DNA of 45,527 nt. Origin: Synechococcales cyanobacterium bin31.maxbin.ball.101 (GTDB taxonomy: Bacteria; Cyanobacteriota; Cyanobacteriia; Leptolyngbyales; Leptolyngbyaceae). The notes under the pieces were generated by a model. That model saw nothing but the letters and a program-made list of their open reading frames with translations, ran no database searches and was not told the origin of the DNA. This document shows positions 7,429-14,681 of this stretch, one piece after another. The position numbers were made by a program, and so were the translations under genes. How positions within the stretch are numbered: position 1 is the first letter of the stretch; each line of letters starts with the position of its first letter. The stretch is from positions 1-45,527 of the forward strand of contig JAAFJU010000024.1 in the NCBI GenBank assembly GCA_013298165.1, written 5' to 3'.

Positions 7429-8247
7429 ATGGAGCGATCGGAAATACTGACCATCATAGAAGAAGTGAAACTAGGTGGTTATACAATGCTTGACTTGTCT
7501 CGTAATGACATCAAGGAACTTCCTGAAGCAATCGGAGAACTCACTCATCTCACATCCCTGAACCTCAATCATAATCAACTGACGGAATTACCTGAATCGA
7601 TCGGACAATTAACTAACTTGGACTCTCTCCACCTCAGATATAACCAACTGACGGCATTGCCGAACTGGATTGGTCAATTAACTAAATTGGTATATCTTGA
7701 CCTTGCGCGAAACCAATTCGTCACATTACCAGAATCAATCGGATATCTAGCAGATCTCATATCACTTCGGGTTGAGTATAACCGACTTCGAATGCTGCCA
7801 GAATCAATTGGCATGTTAAAGAATCTCAGGAATCTAATGGCATTTAACAATCAAATTGAATATCTGCCAGAATCAATCGGTGATTTCACGAAAATTAATA
7901 CAATAACATTCGGAGATAATAATCTTCATGAGTTGCCGGAATCCATCGGTAAACTCAGTAGCCTTGTCAATCTTGTTTTGTCCAATAATAAGATTAATCA
8001 ATTACCAAAATCGATCGGGGCGTTAAAAAATCTGACCCAACTCCGCCTCAATTGCAACAGATTAACAGAACTACCAGAGTCGATCGATCAATTAAGTCGC
8101 TTGGAAGATCTAGAGGTTCGGGGCAACCTATTTGCAGGGGATATTCCTCATAAGACGATCGACCAAGGTGGATTCGCCATTCGCGCTTATTATCGCCAAC
8201 GTGCAGAAAAGCAAATGAGTGATCTTCACAAAGCTGACCAGGAATAG
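7429..8247 (+). CDS. Leucine-rich repeat protein
   Basis: A 272-aa protein made almost wholly of about nine tandem 23-residue leucine-rich repeats of the pattern LxLxxNxLxxLPESIGxLxxL (for example LNLNHNQLTELPESIGQL). A short N-terminal helix (MERSEILTIIEEVKLGG) caps it, and a basic C-terminal helix (RAYYRQRAEKQMSDLH) closes it. There is no Roc/COR GTPase or kinase domain, so it is a solitary LRR, probably a protein-interaction scaffold in the cytoplasm. There is no signal peptide. A GTG at 7366 in frame would add 21 residues, but ATG 7429 fits the family start better and has a purine-rich region (GGAGACAACG) ahead. Partners are unknown. Confidence 0.88.
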   Translation: MERSEILTIIEEVKLGGYTMLDLSRNDIKELPEAIGELTHLTSLNLNHNQLTELPESIGQLTNLDSLHLRYNQLTALPNWIGQLTKLVYLDLARNQFVTLPESIGYLADLISLRVEYNRLRMLPESIGMLKNLRNLMAFNNQIEYLPESIGDFTKINTITFGDNNLHELPESIGKLSSLVNLVLSNNKINQLPKSIGALKNLTQLRLNCNRLTELPESIDQLSRLEDLEVRGNLFAGDIPHKTIDQGGFAIRAYYRQRAEKQMSDLHKADQE

Positions 8248-8326
8248 AAGGCATCACCAAACCCATAAGGACGCGCCGAAGTCATCTAAGCAAACAACCA
8301 AAGAGAATTTCTAAAATAACATATAG

Positions 8327-9700
8327 TCATCGCGCAACCTTACGATCGATCACTTCACGTACGGTTTTATAGGCTTCGTTGAAGGTTCGGAAGGACTCTT
8401 GGGAAATGCCTTCGCTGACGAGTTCGACGGCGACCTGTTGGAAGATGCCATCAATTTTGGACAGGGCATCTTGAGGTGACATGGCTGCAATTTGGCAGGC
8501 GTTCATTACATCAATCACCTGTTCAATGTAATTGTCTGCAATGTCTTTACGTCGGCGTTCCATCCAGTTTTTCAGTTCCCACATCCAGGAACAGAGCAAT
8601 AGGCAAAGGGTCAAAATCAAACCTAGGTATTCCGCATTTTTTTGGAAGAAGTTGGGTTCATCACGATCGTAGTAGGACTGCGCACCTGCATGGACAGGAA
8701 TCCCTGTGCCACCTGTTGTATCGGGGCGTCGGAGGCTGGATACCAAGGGCGCGGCATTGCTGACTTCTTTTGGGATCAGCGCTTGGATCTCGCGACGGTT
8801 TTCGTTGAGGGTTTGGGTGAGTTGCTTGATGATCTCTGGATCAATGCGATCGTCTGCCAGTAAGAGTCGCTGCACTGAAATAGTGGAAAGATCCTCCGAT
8901 GGAACCACCGGATCATTTCCCTTGTAGGAGCCTTTGGGAATCTTGGCGGATTCAAAGGCGGGATGCTTTAGGCGCATGGCTTCCGCTTGTTCGATCGGAA
9001 TTAAGCGGGCATTGTGGTTTTTGATGAGATCCGCAATTTGCGTATTGCCGATCGCCCGGACGCGGAAGGTAGCATCCACTTGTTTTTGTTGGAATGCAAT
9101 CTCCGTGGACTTATCATCATCCCCAACAAAAATAAAATCCTTCTCCGTTAATCCAAAATGCTCGGCAATTTGTTTAAATGAGTCGTACTGTCCACCTTTT
9201 TGGGGGAGACCAATGCGTTTGCCTTTGAGGTCGGTGAAGGTTTTAAAGGGAGATGCGCCTTGGACGACGAGTTGGAAATTGTCGGAATAGACGATCGCTA
9301 CGGTGCGGGCATTGTTCGCGGCTGGGACATCGGCTTGGGCCATGGCAAGGGCGACTTCGTGTTTCTCTAGCTTTTCTAGATTTTCAGTGGTGCCTTTGGT
9401 TTCCTGGACTTCGATTTGGAGACGGGGGGATTGTTTTTCCACGACTTTTTCAATCGCCTTGGCCAAAATATAACTCTCCCCCGTCTTGCTGCCTGCGGCT
9501 AGGACCAGGCGATGCGATCGGTTGCGGCCCCAAAGCTCAGCCGCAGACCAGCCGATGGCACCTACACTCAAAGTCAGCAATCCAATGCTGATAGCCTTTG
9601 TGCCCAGGTCAAGGGTTTTAAAAATCTGCAAAAATCCAGGTTTAGCGTGTGGTTTTGCCATAAAGTTGAGGCGGGTGATCCGATTCGATCGAGGTTTCAT
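8327..9700 (-). CDS. Membrane-tethered TAXI-family solute-binding protein
   Basis: A 457-aa protein of the TRAP-transporter-associated extracytoplasmic immunogenic (TAXI) family. After a hydrophobic N-terminal segment (about 35-52, AISIGLLTLSVGAIGWSAA) comes the binding fold: RLVLAAGSKTGESYILAKAI, VALAMAQADVPAANN, then LKGKRIGLPQKGGQYDSFK and TEIAFQQKQVDATFRV. Near residues 362-380 there is a second membrane segment (YLGLILTLCLLLCSWMW) followed by about 75 charged residues with a helical pattern. The C-terminal membrane segment is not part of ordinary TAXI proteins. No TRAP permease gene is near, so it may be a sensor or import partner for a distant permease. A second in-frame ATG lies at 9661. 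Confidence 0.85.
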   Translation of the reverse strand: MKPRSNRITRLNFMAKPHAKPGFLQIFKTLDLGTKAISIGLLTLSVGAIGWSAAELWGRNRSHRLVLAAGSKTGESYILAKAIEKVVEKQSPRLQIEVQETKGTTENLEKLEKHEVALAMAQADVPAANNARTVAIVYSDNFQLVVQGASPFKTFTDLKGKRIGLPQKGGQYDSFKQIAEHFGLTEKDFIFVGDDDKSTEIAFQQKQVDATFRVRAIGNTQIADLIKNHNARLIPIEQAEAMRLKHPAFESAKIPKGSYKGNDPVVPSEDLSTISVQRLLLADDRIDPEIIKQLTQTLNENRREIQALIPKEVSNAAPLVSSLRRPDTTGGTGIPVHAGAQSYYDRDEPNFFQKNAEYLGLILTLCLLLCSWMWELKNWMERRRKDIADNYIEQVIDVMNACQIAAMSPQDALSKIDGIFQQVAVELVSEGISQESFRTFNEAYKTVREVIDRKVAR

Positions 9701-9803
9701 TCACTGTAGCGAACTGAGATTAAGGACCGCTTAAGCTTCGTTTTAGCCTTTCAAAGGAGGGATTATCCCGGTATGATGAGCTTGTGGTTTGTTTAGAGAT
9801 TGT

Positions 9804-10589
9804 ATGATGACGCCCAGCTATTCCACCTTTGAATCCCTGCAACGCCTACGGGTCAGCGATGGCACGATCGCTCCTGTCCTGTCCAATGTGACAAAACGGG
9901 TGTTGGTCTTGGTCTGGTCGCAGTTGGGGGATTTTGATAGTGTGGAATATGCGATTTGGTTGAAACGGGAAGCCGAATGGATTGCCCAACAGAATTTAGA
10001 TATTCGGGCGATCGGGATTGGAAATTTGGAATCGGGCAAAACGTTCTGCGAGTACACCGGGTTTCCAGAAGCGAATTTATTTTTGGATCCCACGGCTGAG
10101 ATTCATCGGGAATTAGGGTTGTATCCGGGGCTGACGGTCAAGGTTCCCGGCGTTTCGGAAACGGGAAATGCATGGGTCAATTTATTTCTCATGTGTGCAG
10201 GAATTGGTAGTCCTGGAACGCTAAAAGAAGTGTTTCGGGGATATCTGGGCGATCGCAGCGCTCCTCAACTGATTGCACCGGATGAAATCGTTCAAGCCAC
10301 GCCTTTGCCTGCGATTAAGGGATCATTTTTCGATCGGGCAGGCGGTAGCGGCTTCCAACGGCCCTTCGAGTTAGCCACCGTACGTCTCAAGAACATGACC
10401 GAAGTGCTTGGCAAATGGAAAACCTACGTCCCCGATGCCAAATATATGACCCAACGAGGCGGGACGTTTTTGTTTGAGATGGATCGGAGTTTAAGCTATG
10501 AACATCGCGATCGGGGCATTCTCGGCTTTGCTGAAAACATGAGTCGTCCGTTATCATTTTTGGAGCGGGTGGACGATCGGGATTGTTAG
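9804..10589 (+). CDS. Peroxiredoxin-like (AhpC/TSA, thioredoxin-fold) protein
   Basis: A 261-aa protein similar to the cyanobacterial AhpC/TSA-family proteins related to PRXL2. The thioredoxin-like fold begins with RVLVLVWSQLGDFDSVEYAIWL; the segment where the CxxC would be reads WSQLGDFDS, so the redox Cys pair is absent. The later pattern FPEANLFLDPTAEIHRELGL is typical for the family. A C-terminal tail of about 80 residues (KWKTYVPDAKYMTQRGGTFLFE and onward) completes the family length. Oxidoreductase activity is therefore doubtful. Starts are possible at TTG 9789, ATG 9804 or ATG 9807; ATG 9804 is chosen. Confidence 0.75.
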   Translation: MMTPSYSTFESLQRLRVSDGTIAPVLSNVTKRVLVLVWSQLGDFDSVEYAIWLKREAEWIAQQNLDIRAIGIGNLESGKTFCEYTGFPEANLFLDPTAEIHRELGLYPGLTVKVPGVSETGNAWVNLFLMCAGIGSPGTLKEVFRGYLGDRSAPQLIAPDEIVQATPLPAIKGSFFDRAGGSGFQRPFELATVRLKNMTEVLGKWKTYVPDAKYMTQRGGTFLFEMDRSLSYEHRDRGILGFAENMSRPLSFLERVDDRDC

Positions 10590-10605
10590 CGCTGGAATAA
10601 ATTCC

Positions 10606-10713
10606 GCGCTCTTAGGGCGAAGTCCGTTGAAACGGACTGAAGAACCCTCAATGACTCTTCTAGTCTACGTCGAGTAGACTTCGCACTCTAGAGCGCCGAC
10701 TTTTAGTCCGGCG
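10606..10713. repeat. Cloverleaf-like dispersed repeat
   Basis: The gap after the peroxiredoxin-like gene folds into nested hairpins. An outer stem pairs GCGCTCT (10606-10612) with AGAGCGC (10690-10696), and GCGAAGTC (10617-10624) pairs with GACTTCGC (10677-10684). Inside lie AGTCCGT-TGAA-ACGGACT (10621-10638) and AGTCTAC-GTCGA-GTAGACT (10662-10680). A third hairpin, CGCCGAC...GTCCGGCG, follows at 10694-10713. Similar palindromic units occur as intergenic dispersed repeats in many filamentous cyanobacteria. Confidence 0.7.
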
Positions 10714-10769
10714 TGGATGAATGCAACAAACGAAAAAATGTGTCAGTCAATCAACAGATGGAATGACAC

Positions 10770-11057
10770 ATGACTGAACTAAAGCTCATTTCAAAACAAG
10801 ATGGCTCCTTGCAAACCCTGATTGAAGGGGTGATTGCGGATGCGTTGCGATCGACGGAAACGGGGATTGCACGGACGGAAGCGCGATTGCGATCGTTTGA
10901 GCAACAGTATCAACTTTCGACGGCTGAGTTTCTAGAACGGTACGGCAATGATGAGTTTCAAGAGACGCTAGAACTGGATGAATGGATTGGTGAATCCCGA
11001 ATGCTGAAGTGGCTTCAGGAGAAGGTTGAACAGTTGAGAGGCGTTGAATCTATCTGA
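10770..11057 (+). CDS. Small conserved protein, antitoxin-like
   Basis: A 95-aa acidic, helical protein. After a start TELKLISKQDGSLQTLIEG it has FEQQYQLSTAEFLERYGNDEF, then LDEWIGESRMLKWLQEKVEQL. This pattern resembles the antitoxin partners (TumA-like) of small cyanobacterial toxin-antitoxin modules. No TumE-like toxin lies next to it; the following gene is a DUF6745-type protein. It is therefore either an orphan antitoxin or an unrelated small protein. The assignment is by pattern memory only. Confidence 0.6.
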   Translation: MTELKLISKQDGSLQTLIEGVIADALRSTETGIARTEARLRSFEQQYQLSTAEFLERYGNDEFQETLELDEWIGESRMLKWLQEKVEQLRGVESI

Positions 11058-11139
11058 AGTCGGTTCCCCGTTAGATATGTGATTGGGAAAGGCATATTAA
11101 TTGAGAATCTTGAAATAGGCTGAGTGAGTAGGGAAGAAA

Positions 11140-11961
11140 ATGAATCGAATTTCTACGTTAACCGCAGAACAAGACGCCTTAATCGAAACCTACAAAACAA
11201 AGTGGTACTTGAAATCGCTTTCATCAACACCGATCGACAAACAAAAGGCAATCAAAGCGATTGAGGCAGTCTATGAGCATATCTCTAAGGTAGAAGGATT
11301 TGACGTGTATTTCTTTGATAGTCCCTATGGAGTCGCCAATTTAAGTTTTCTCGATCGACTTTATCCTAATGAAAATTGGCAAAATCCTCGAAAGCTTAAT
11401 AATCTCATTAGACGAGTCAGAACTGATCTATTTAGACAGTGCTACATGGGCAGCAGCCTTTTTGAACATATCACTGTTCCTCTACTTGAGGACGTCGGGC
11501 AACAACTTGAGATTGAACTTTGGAACAAGATTAGCGAAAGAATGCACTTCTGGTCTCCCATGTCAGTCATTTTAGAAGGACTACAAGATAGTGAAAAAAA
11601 ATCACCGATTTGGCAATCCGCGAAAGCAAGTCAAAGAGATACGCTGAATGGATTATGGGGGGTCTTAGCCGCAGGACTCTCTAGTCCTGATAGGATTTGT
11701 TGGACCTGCTCTACACTAGATTATTGTATTAATGAGCTAAATTGCTCCGTTCCCGAAGACCTTTGGGATGTTCTAACAACGTTTGTTGAGAATTGTGGTT
11801 GGACATTTTTATTTCAAGATTTTTGCTTTGCTTGCGATCGACCTCGCACCCTATTACTAGACGAAAATAATAAGCCCCATTCGGAGCAGGAAGCGGCAGT
11901 TCAATTTTCAGATGGGTTTGCAGTATTTGCCAATCATGGAGAGTTTATCACTCATGTCTAG
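11140..11961 (+). CDS. DUF6745-like protein, apparently shortened
   Basis: A 273-aa cytoplasmic protein of unknown function. The start LTAEQDALIETYKTKWYLKSLSSTPIDKQKAIKAI and the late segment FCFACDRPRTLLLDENNKPHSEQEAAVQFSDGF match the N-terminal and central parts of DUF6745 proteins, which are frequent in filamentous cyanobacteria. Those usually continue after the ADGYxLYAxHG block for another 100 or more residues; here the protein stops 8 residues after FANHGEF. It thus seems to lack the C-terminal half. Base composition is more AT-rich than in neighbours. The nearest neighbours are toxin-antitoxin-like fragments. Confidence 0.65.
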   Translation: MNRISTLTAEQDALIETYKTKWYLKSLSSTPIDKQKAIKAIEAVYEHISKVEGFDVYFFDSPYGVANLSFLDRLYPNENWQNPRKLNNLIRRVRTDLFRQCYMGSSLFEHITVPLLEDVGQQLEIELWNKISERMHFWSPMSVILEGLQDSEKKSPIWQSAKASQRDTLNGLWGVLAAGLSSPDRICWTCSTLDYCINELNCSVPEDLWDVLTTFVENCGWTFLFQDFCFACDRPRTLLLDENNKPHSEQEAAVQFSDGFAVFANHGEFITHV

Positions 11962-11980
11962 GGACGTAGACGATCGCCCC

Positions 11981-12229
11981 TCATCCTAAATCTGTCCGTA
12001 AGGCGATCGCTCGCTCATCTTCCGTCATCTCAAACGGAGGCTCATTCCGCTCTTCATAGTCATAGATCAACAAGCCCAGCAGCTTTAAATAATCCCGTTC
12101 ATCTTTCCCGACCAATCCACCATCTAAAACGCGATTAACTTGCTGTTGCATCAATGCCAGATCGTCATCACAAGCGATCGGACGAGGGGGAAACGCCAAC
12201 ATCAGTTCGAGATACCGATCGCCACTCAT
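11981..12229 (-). CDS. HigA-like antitoxin fragment without HTH
   Basis: An 82-aa product. The segment YLELMLAFPPRPIACDDDLALM, with VNRVLDGGLVGKDERDYLKLLGLLIYDYEER, matches the N-terminal helical part of HigA-type antitoxins/regulators. Those proteins continue into a helix-turn-helix, but this one ends after FEMTEDERAIALRTDLG. Its start overlaps the stop of the phosphatase gene by four bases (ATGA), so the two are translationally coupled on the minus strand. It could still bind a partner, but could not bind DNA by itself. No HigB toxin lies next to it. Confidence 0.6.
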   Translation of the reverse strand: MSGDRYLELMLAFPPRPIACDDDLALMQQQVNRVLDGGLVGKDERDYLKLLGLLIYDYEERNEPPFEMTEDERAIALRTDLG

Positions 12230-12822
12230 TGGTCCAATTCTCCTACGTCAGCCCCCCCTCGCAAGATAAACTCCGCCCACACCCCAAACGGGACCCAAAT
12301 CTGATGCAAATCCCGCTGAGCGATCGCCAGAGACTCCCCTAACACCTGAGTCCGATAGCGAAACAGAAACGCAGACACGCGCATATTCGCCGCACAGTGA
12401 ACAAACACCTTCGTCTCCCCCGTCTGCCCCATCACCCGACAAAACTCCTGATAGTCCGCTTCCGTCGGGTTCTTAAAATCAACGGGAATGTGAACGTAGC
12501 TCAGACCCAAACCCGTCACCACCGATCGCTCATCCGGAAGCGCATTTTCCACCCCATGAGGTGCCAGATTAATCACCGATCGAAACCCCGCCCGTTCGAT
12601 CGCCGCAAACTGTTTTTCGTTGGGCTGTCCAGCGGTGGCAAGGATATCGGACAGGGGAAGATAATTGAAGATAGACGCTAGCGAACTCGATCGCCATCTC
12701 TCCGGCAACCCACGCGCCAATTGTGTTTGGAGAAACCCGATCGAAGATTTCACCGTACTCAGCCACGGAGCGATACCCTTCGGAGTCATGACCCAATCCT
12801 TCATTGAATTGTAAGATTTCAT
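12226..12822 (-). CDS. Protein-tyrosine-phosphatase-like protein (DSP fold)
   Basis: A 198-aa phosphatase-like protein. The P-loop HCAANMR (C143, R148) in VFVHCAANMRVSAF is the HCX5R signature of Cys-based phosphatases. The preceding region (LSDILATAGQPNEKQFAAIERAGFRSVINL) is that of the small bacterial DSP/DUF442-like families, where the substrate is usually unknown. The general acid Asp could be D115 in the segment HIPVDFKNP. The N-terminal 50 residues are not part of the domain, and the true start may be M7 or M12. It is coupled by a 4-base overlap to the HigA-like fragment downstream. Confidence 0.8.
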   Translation of the reverse strand: MKSYNSMKDWVMTPKGIAPWLSTVKSSIGFLQTQLARGLPERWRSSSLASIFNYLPLSDILATAGQPNEKQFAAIERAGFRSVINLAPHGVENALPDERSVVTGLGLSYVHIPVDFKNPTEADYQEFCRVMGQTGETKVFVHCAANMRVSAFLFRYRTQVLGESLAIAQRDLHQIWVPFGVWAEFILRGGADVGELDQ

Positions 12823-12966
12823 TATAGGAGCGCATTCTTCATGATGATCGCCCCAGATGAATGCTCAATCAGTGGAATACTGAAGTCGTCCACGGTCATT
12901 TCTAGAGCGAGATTGTTCAGTTCGATCGGTAAACGCTTAGAATGGAGACCATCCAGGAGGTAAGGT

Positions 12967-13293
12967 ATGACGATTCAAGAACTCCAAACCCAACTGCTAT
13001 CCCTCACCCCGATCGAAAAAACAACGCTCATCCAATTCCTTTCCCATAGCCTAGAAAGCCCTTGGCAAGGCATTTGTCGAACGCCGGGAGTCATGGGTGG
13101 TGAGGCTTGCATTAGAGATACCCGTATTCCTGTTTGGCTTCTGGTTAGCTATTCTCGTTTGGGTCTTAGTGAAGCGAAGCTACTCGATAACTATCCAACA
13201 CTGACTGCCATGGATCTAGTCAACGCTTGGAGCTATGCTAGCGCCCATGGTGAGGAGATCGATCGGGCGATCGCGAGACAAGAAGAGGACTAG
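12967..13293 (+). CDS. DUF433 antitoxin
   Basis: A 108-aa DUF433 protein. The helical N-terminus (MTIQELQTQLLSLTPIEKTTLIQFL) precedes the domain core PGVMGGEACIRDTRIPVWLLV and LDNYPTLTAMDLVNAWSYA, which folds as a winged HTH-like module. DUF433 proteins act as antitoxins and autorepressors next to DUF5615 PIN-like toxins. A perfect Shine-Dalgarno AGGAGG lies at 12955-12960, six bases before the ATG. The toxin gene starts three bases after its stop. Confidence 0.92.
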   Translation: MTIQELQTQLLSLTPIEKTTLIQFLSHSLESPWQGICRTPGVMGGEACIRDTRIPVWLLVSYSRLGLSEAKLLDNYPTLTAMDLVNAWSYASAHGEEIDRAIARQEED

Positions 13294-13296
13294 AGG

Positions 13297-13635
13297 ATGG
13301 CAAAACTGTATGCTGATGAGCAATTCCCAAGAGATGTCACCTTGGGTTTGCGAGCATTAGGCTATGACGTTTTGACGGTTCAGGAAGCAGGAAAAGCCAA
13401 TCAAAAGATTCCAGATGATCAGGTTTTGAGATTTGCAACGGATTGCAATCGAGCAGTGCTGACGCTCAATCGTTCTGATTTTATCCAACTCCATCGACAG
13501 GATTCTAATCATGCAGGCATTATTGCTTGTACAGCAAACCCGGATTTCGATCGTCTAGCGACAAAGATTCATGAGGCTATTTCTACCCTAGACTCCTTAC
13601 AGGATCAGCTTATTCGAATTTATCGCGACTCATAA
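13297..13635 (+). CDS. DUF5615 PIN-like toxin
   Basis: A 112-aa PIN-like nuclease toxin of the DUF5615 family. The N-terminal acidic residues are in LYADEQFPRDVTLGLRALGYDV (D7, E8). The second acidic pattern is KIPDDQVLRFATDCNRAVLTLNRSDF, and HAGIIACTAN forms the last core strand. Such proteins are predicted RNases held inactive by DUF433. The gene follows the antitoxin with a three-base gap. Confidence 0.92.
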   Translation: MAKLYADEQFPRDVTLGLRALGYDVLTVQEAGKANQKIPDDQVLRFATDCNRAVLTLNRSDFIQLHRQDSNHAGIIACTANPDFDRLATKIHEAISTLDSLQDQLIRIYRDS

Positions 13636-13646
13636 AAGAGTTGAAG

Positions 13647-14576
13647 TTACCGATCGGCTCCTTCAATCGATCGAATCCAGTCTATCAAAACCGGGTTCAC
13701 CATTTCTGGCGCTTCGTCTTGAGGACAATGGCCCAGACCGGGTAATTCCACAAACTTCGTCACGGCTGGATAGTTGGCAAACTCGCGACCCAGGGCGATC
13801 GGTTCCCAGGGATCTTCAGTGCCCCACAGGACGATCGCAGGGCATTGCAATTTAGGAAACAAGTCCTCCGGCAAAGGTCCTTGAGAATAAGCTGTAAAGG
13901 CCAAAAATACATCCGCCGCTTTGGGATCTTGAGCAGGTTCTAGAAGATAATCCACCAATTCATCGGTGACAGCTTCTGGCCGCTTGTACGCTTGCAATAA
14001 TACTTTTTTAACCGTTTTTGCTTGGGCGATTTGTTGAAAGAACCAATAGCCGATCGGCTTATATTGCAATACATTCTGCAACAGCGGCGCAAACTGTTTA
14101 TAAAATGGCTGAGTCGCACGTTTACGATCGTGCAGCAGTCGCAGTGAACAATTCAATAAGGCCACGCCCTGCACCCACTCAGACCCATCCACCGCCGCCT
14201 GCATCGCCGCAATACAACCGATCGAATTTCCCACTAAGAGCGCAGGGCCGCCCACCACCTCGCGACAAAAATCAAGAATTTGTTGTCCCCAGGTTTCAAA
14301 GGTATAGTCTGCTTCTGCTTGAGGAGTCGGCTTATCAGACTGACCAAAACCCAGTAGATCGATCGCATAGACCTGCGATTCCACCGCCAAATCCGGCATA
14401 TTCTTACGCCAATGAAAGCTCCCCGCCCCAAAGCCATGGATCAAGATCACCGGAATCCCGCTGCTGCCCTGCTTCTGATACGCGATCGTAAAACTCTGAC
14501 GATCGCTCATCTTCCAAGTCCAGCGGTGATGGACGATCGGGGTAGTCGGCAAAGGAGTGGCAGTCATGAGTTCCAT
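13647..14576 (-). CDS. Alpha/beta-fold hydrolase
   Basis: A 309-aa alpha/beta hydrolase with a complete catalytic triad: nucleophile S118 in VGNSIG, acid D255 in WGTEDPWEP, and H283 in GLGHCPQ. The oxyanion motif is HGFGAGSFHW. The cap region (about 145-225) is helical. This is the widespread cyanobacterial/plastid type of soluble hydrolase; the substrate is not readable, and esters or lipid/pigment side chains are possibilities by family. A tandem repeat of ATTGTAACAG (14601-14620) lies just ahead of its start. It is preceded on the same strand by the PF09818 ATPase. Confidence 0.9.
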   Translation of the reverse strand: MELMTATPLPTTPIVHHRWTWKMSDRQSFTIAYQKQGSSGIPVILIHGFGAGSFHWRKNMPDLAVESQVYAIDLLGFGQSDKPTPQAEADYTFETWGQQILDFCREVVGGPALLVGNSIGCIAAMQAAVDGSEWVQGVALLNCSLRLLHDRKRATQPFYKQFAPLLQNVLQYKPIGYWFFQQIAQAKTVKKVLLQAYKRPEAVTDELVDYLLEPAQDPKAADVFLAFTAYSQGPLPEDLFPKLQCPAIVLWGTEDPWEPIALGREFANYPAVTKFVELPGLGHCPQDEAPEMVNPVLIDWIRSIEGADR

Positions 14577-14600
14577 TTAGGAGGAGAAATCAACTTTTTA

Positions 14601-14620
14601 ATTGTAACAGATTGTAACAG
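14601..14620. repeat. Tandem 10-bp repeat (two copies)
   Basis: ATTGTAACAG occurs twice head to tail, 25 bases upstream of the alpha/beta hydrolase start. It could be a regulator site or slippage. Confidence 0.6.
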
Positions 14621-14625
14621 ATTCC

Positions 14626-14670
14626 GGGCAAACCGCCCCCCAGCCCCCAATTCTGGGGGAGCCGGAGTTT
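14626..14670. repeat. Dispersed repeat, copy 2
   Basis: The sequence starts GGGCAAACCGCCCCCCAGC and contains CCCCCAATTCTGGGGG, then GAGCCGGAGTTT. It matches the copies at 2477 and 16709 with few changes and lies between two minus-strand genes. Confidence 0.8.
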
Positions 14671-14681
14671 AGATAGGATTT

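Noticed and set aside
12569-12835. 88-codon minus-strand frame overlapping the PTP-like gene
   Set aside because: It is in another frame of the same strand and lacks recognisable sequence; the HCX5R protein is the real gene.
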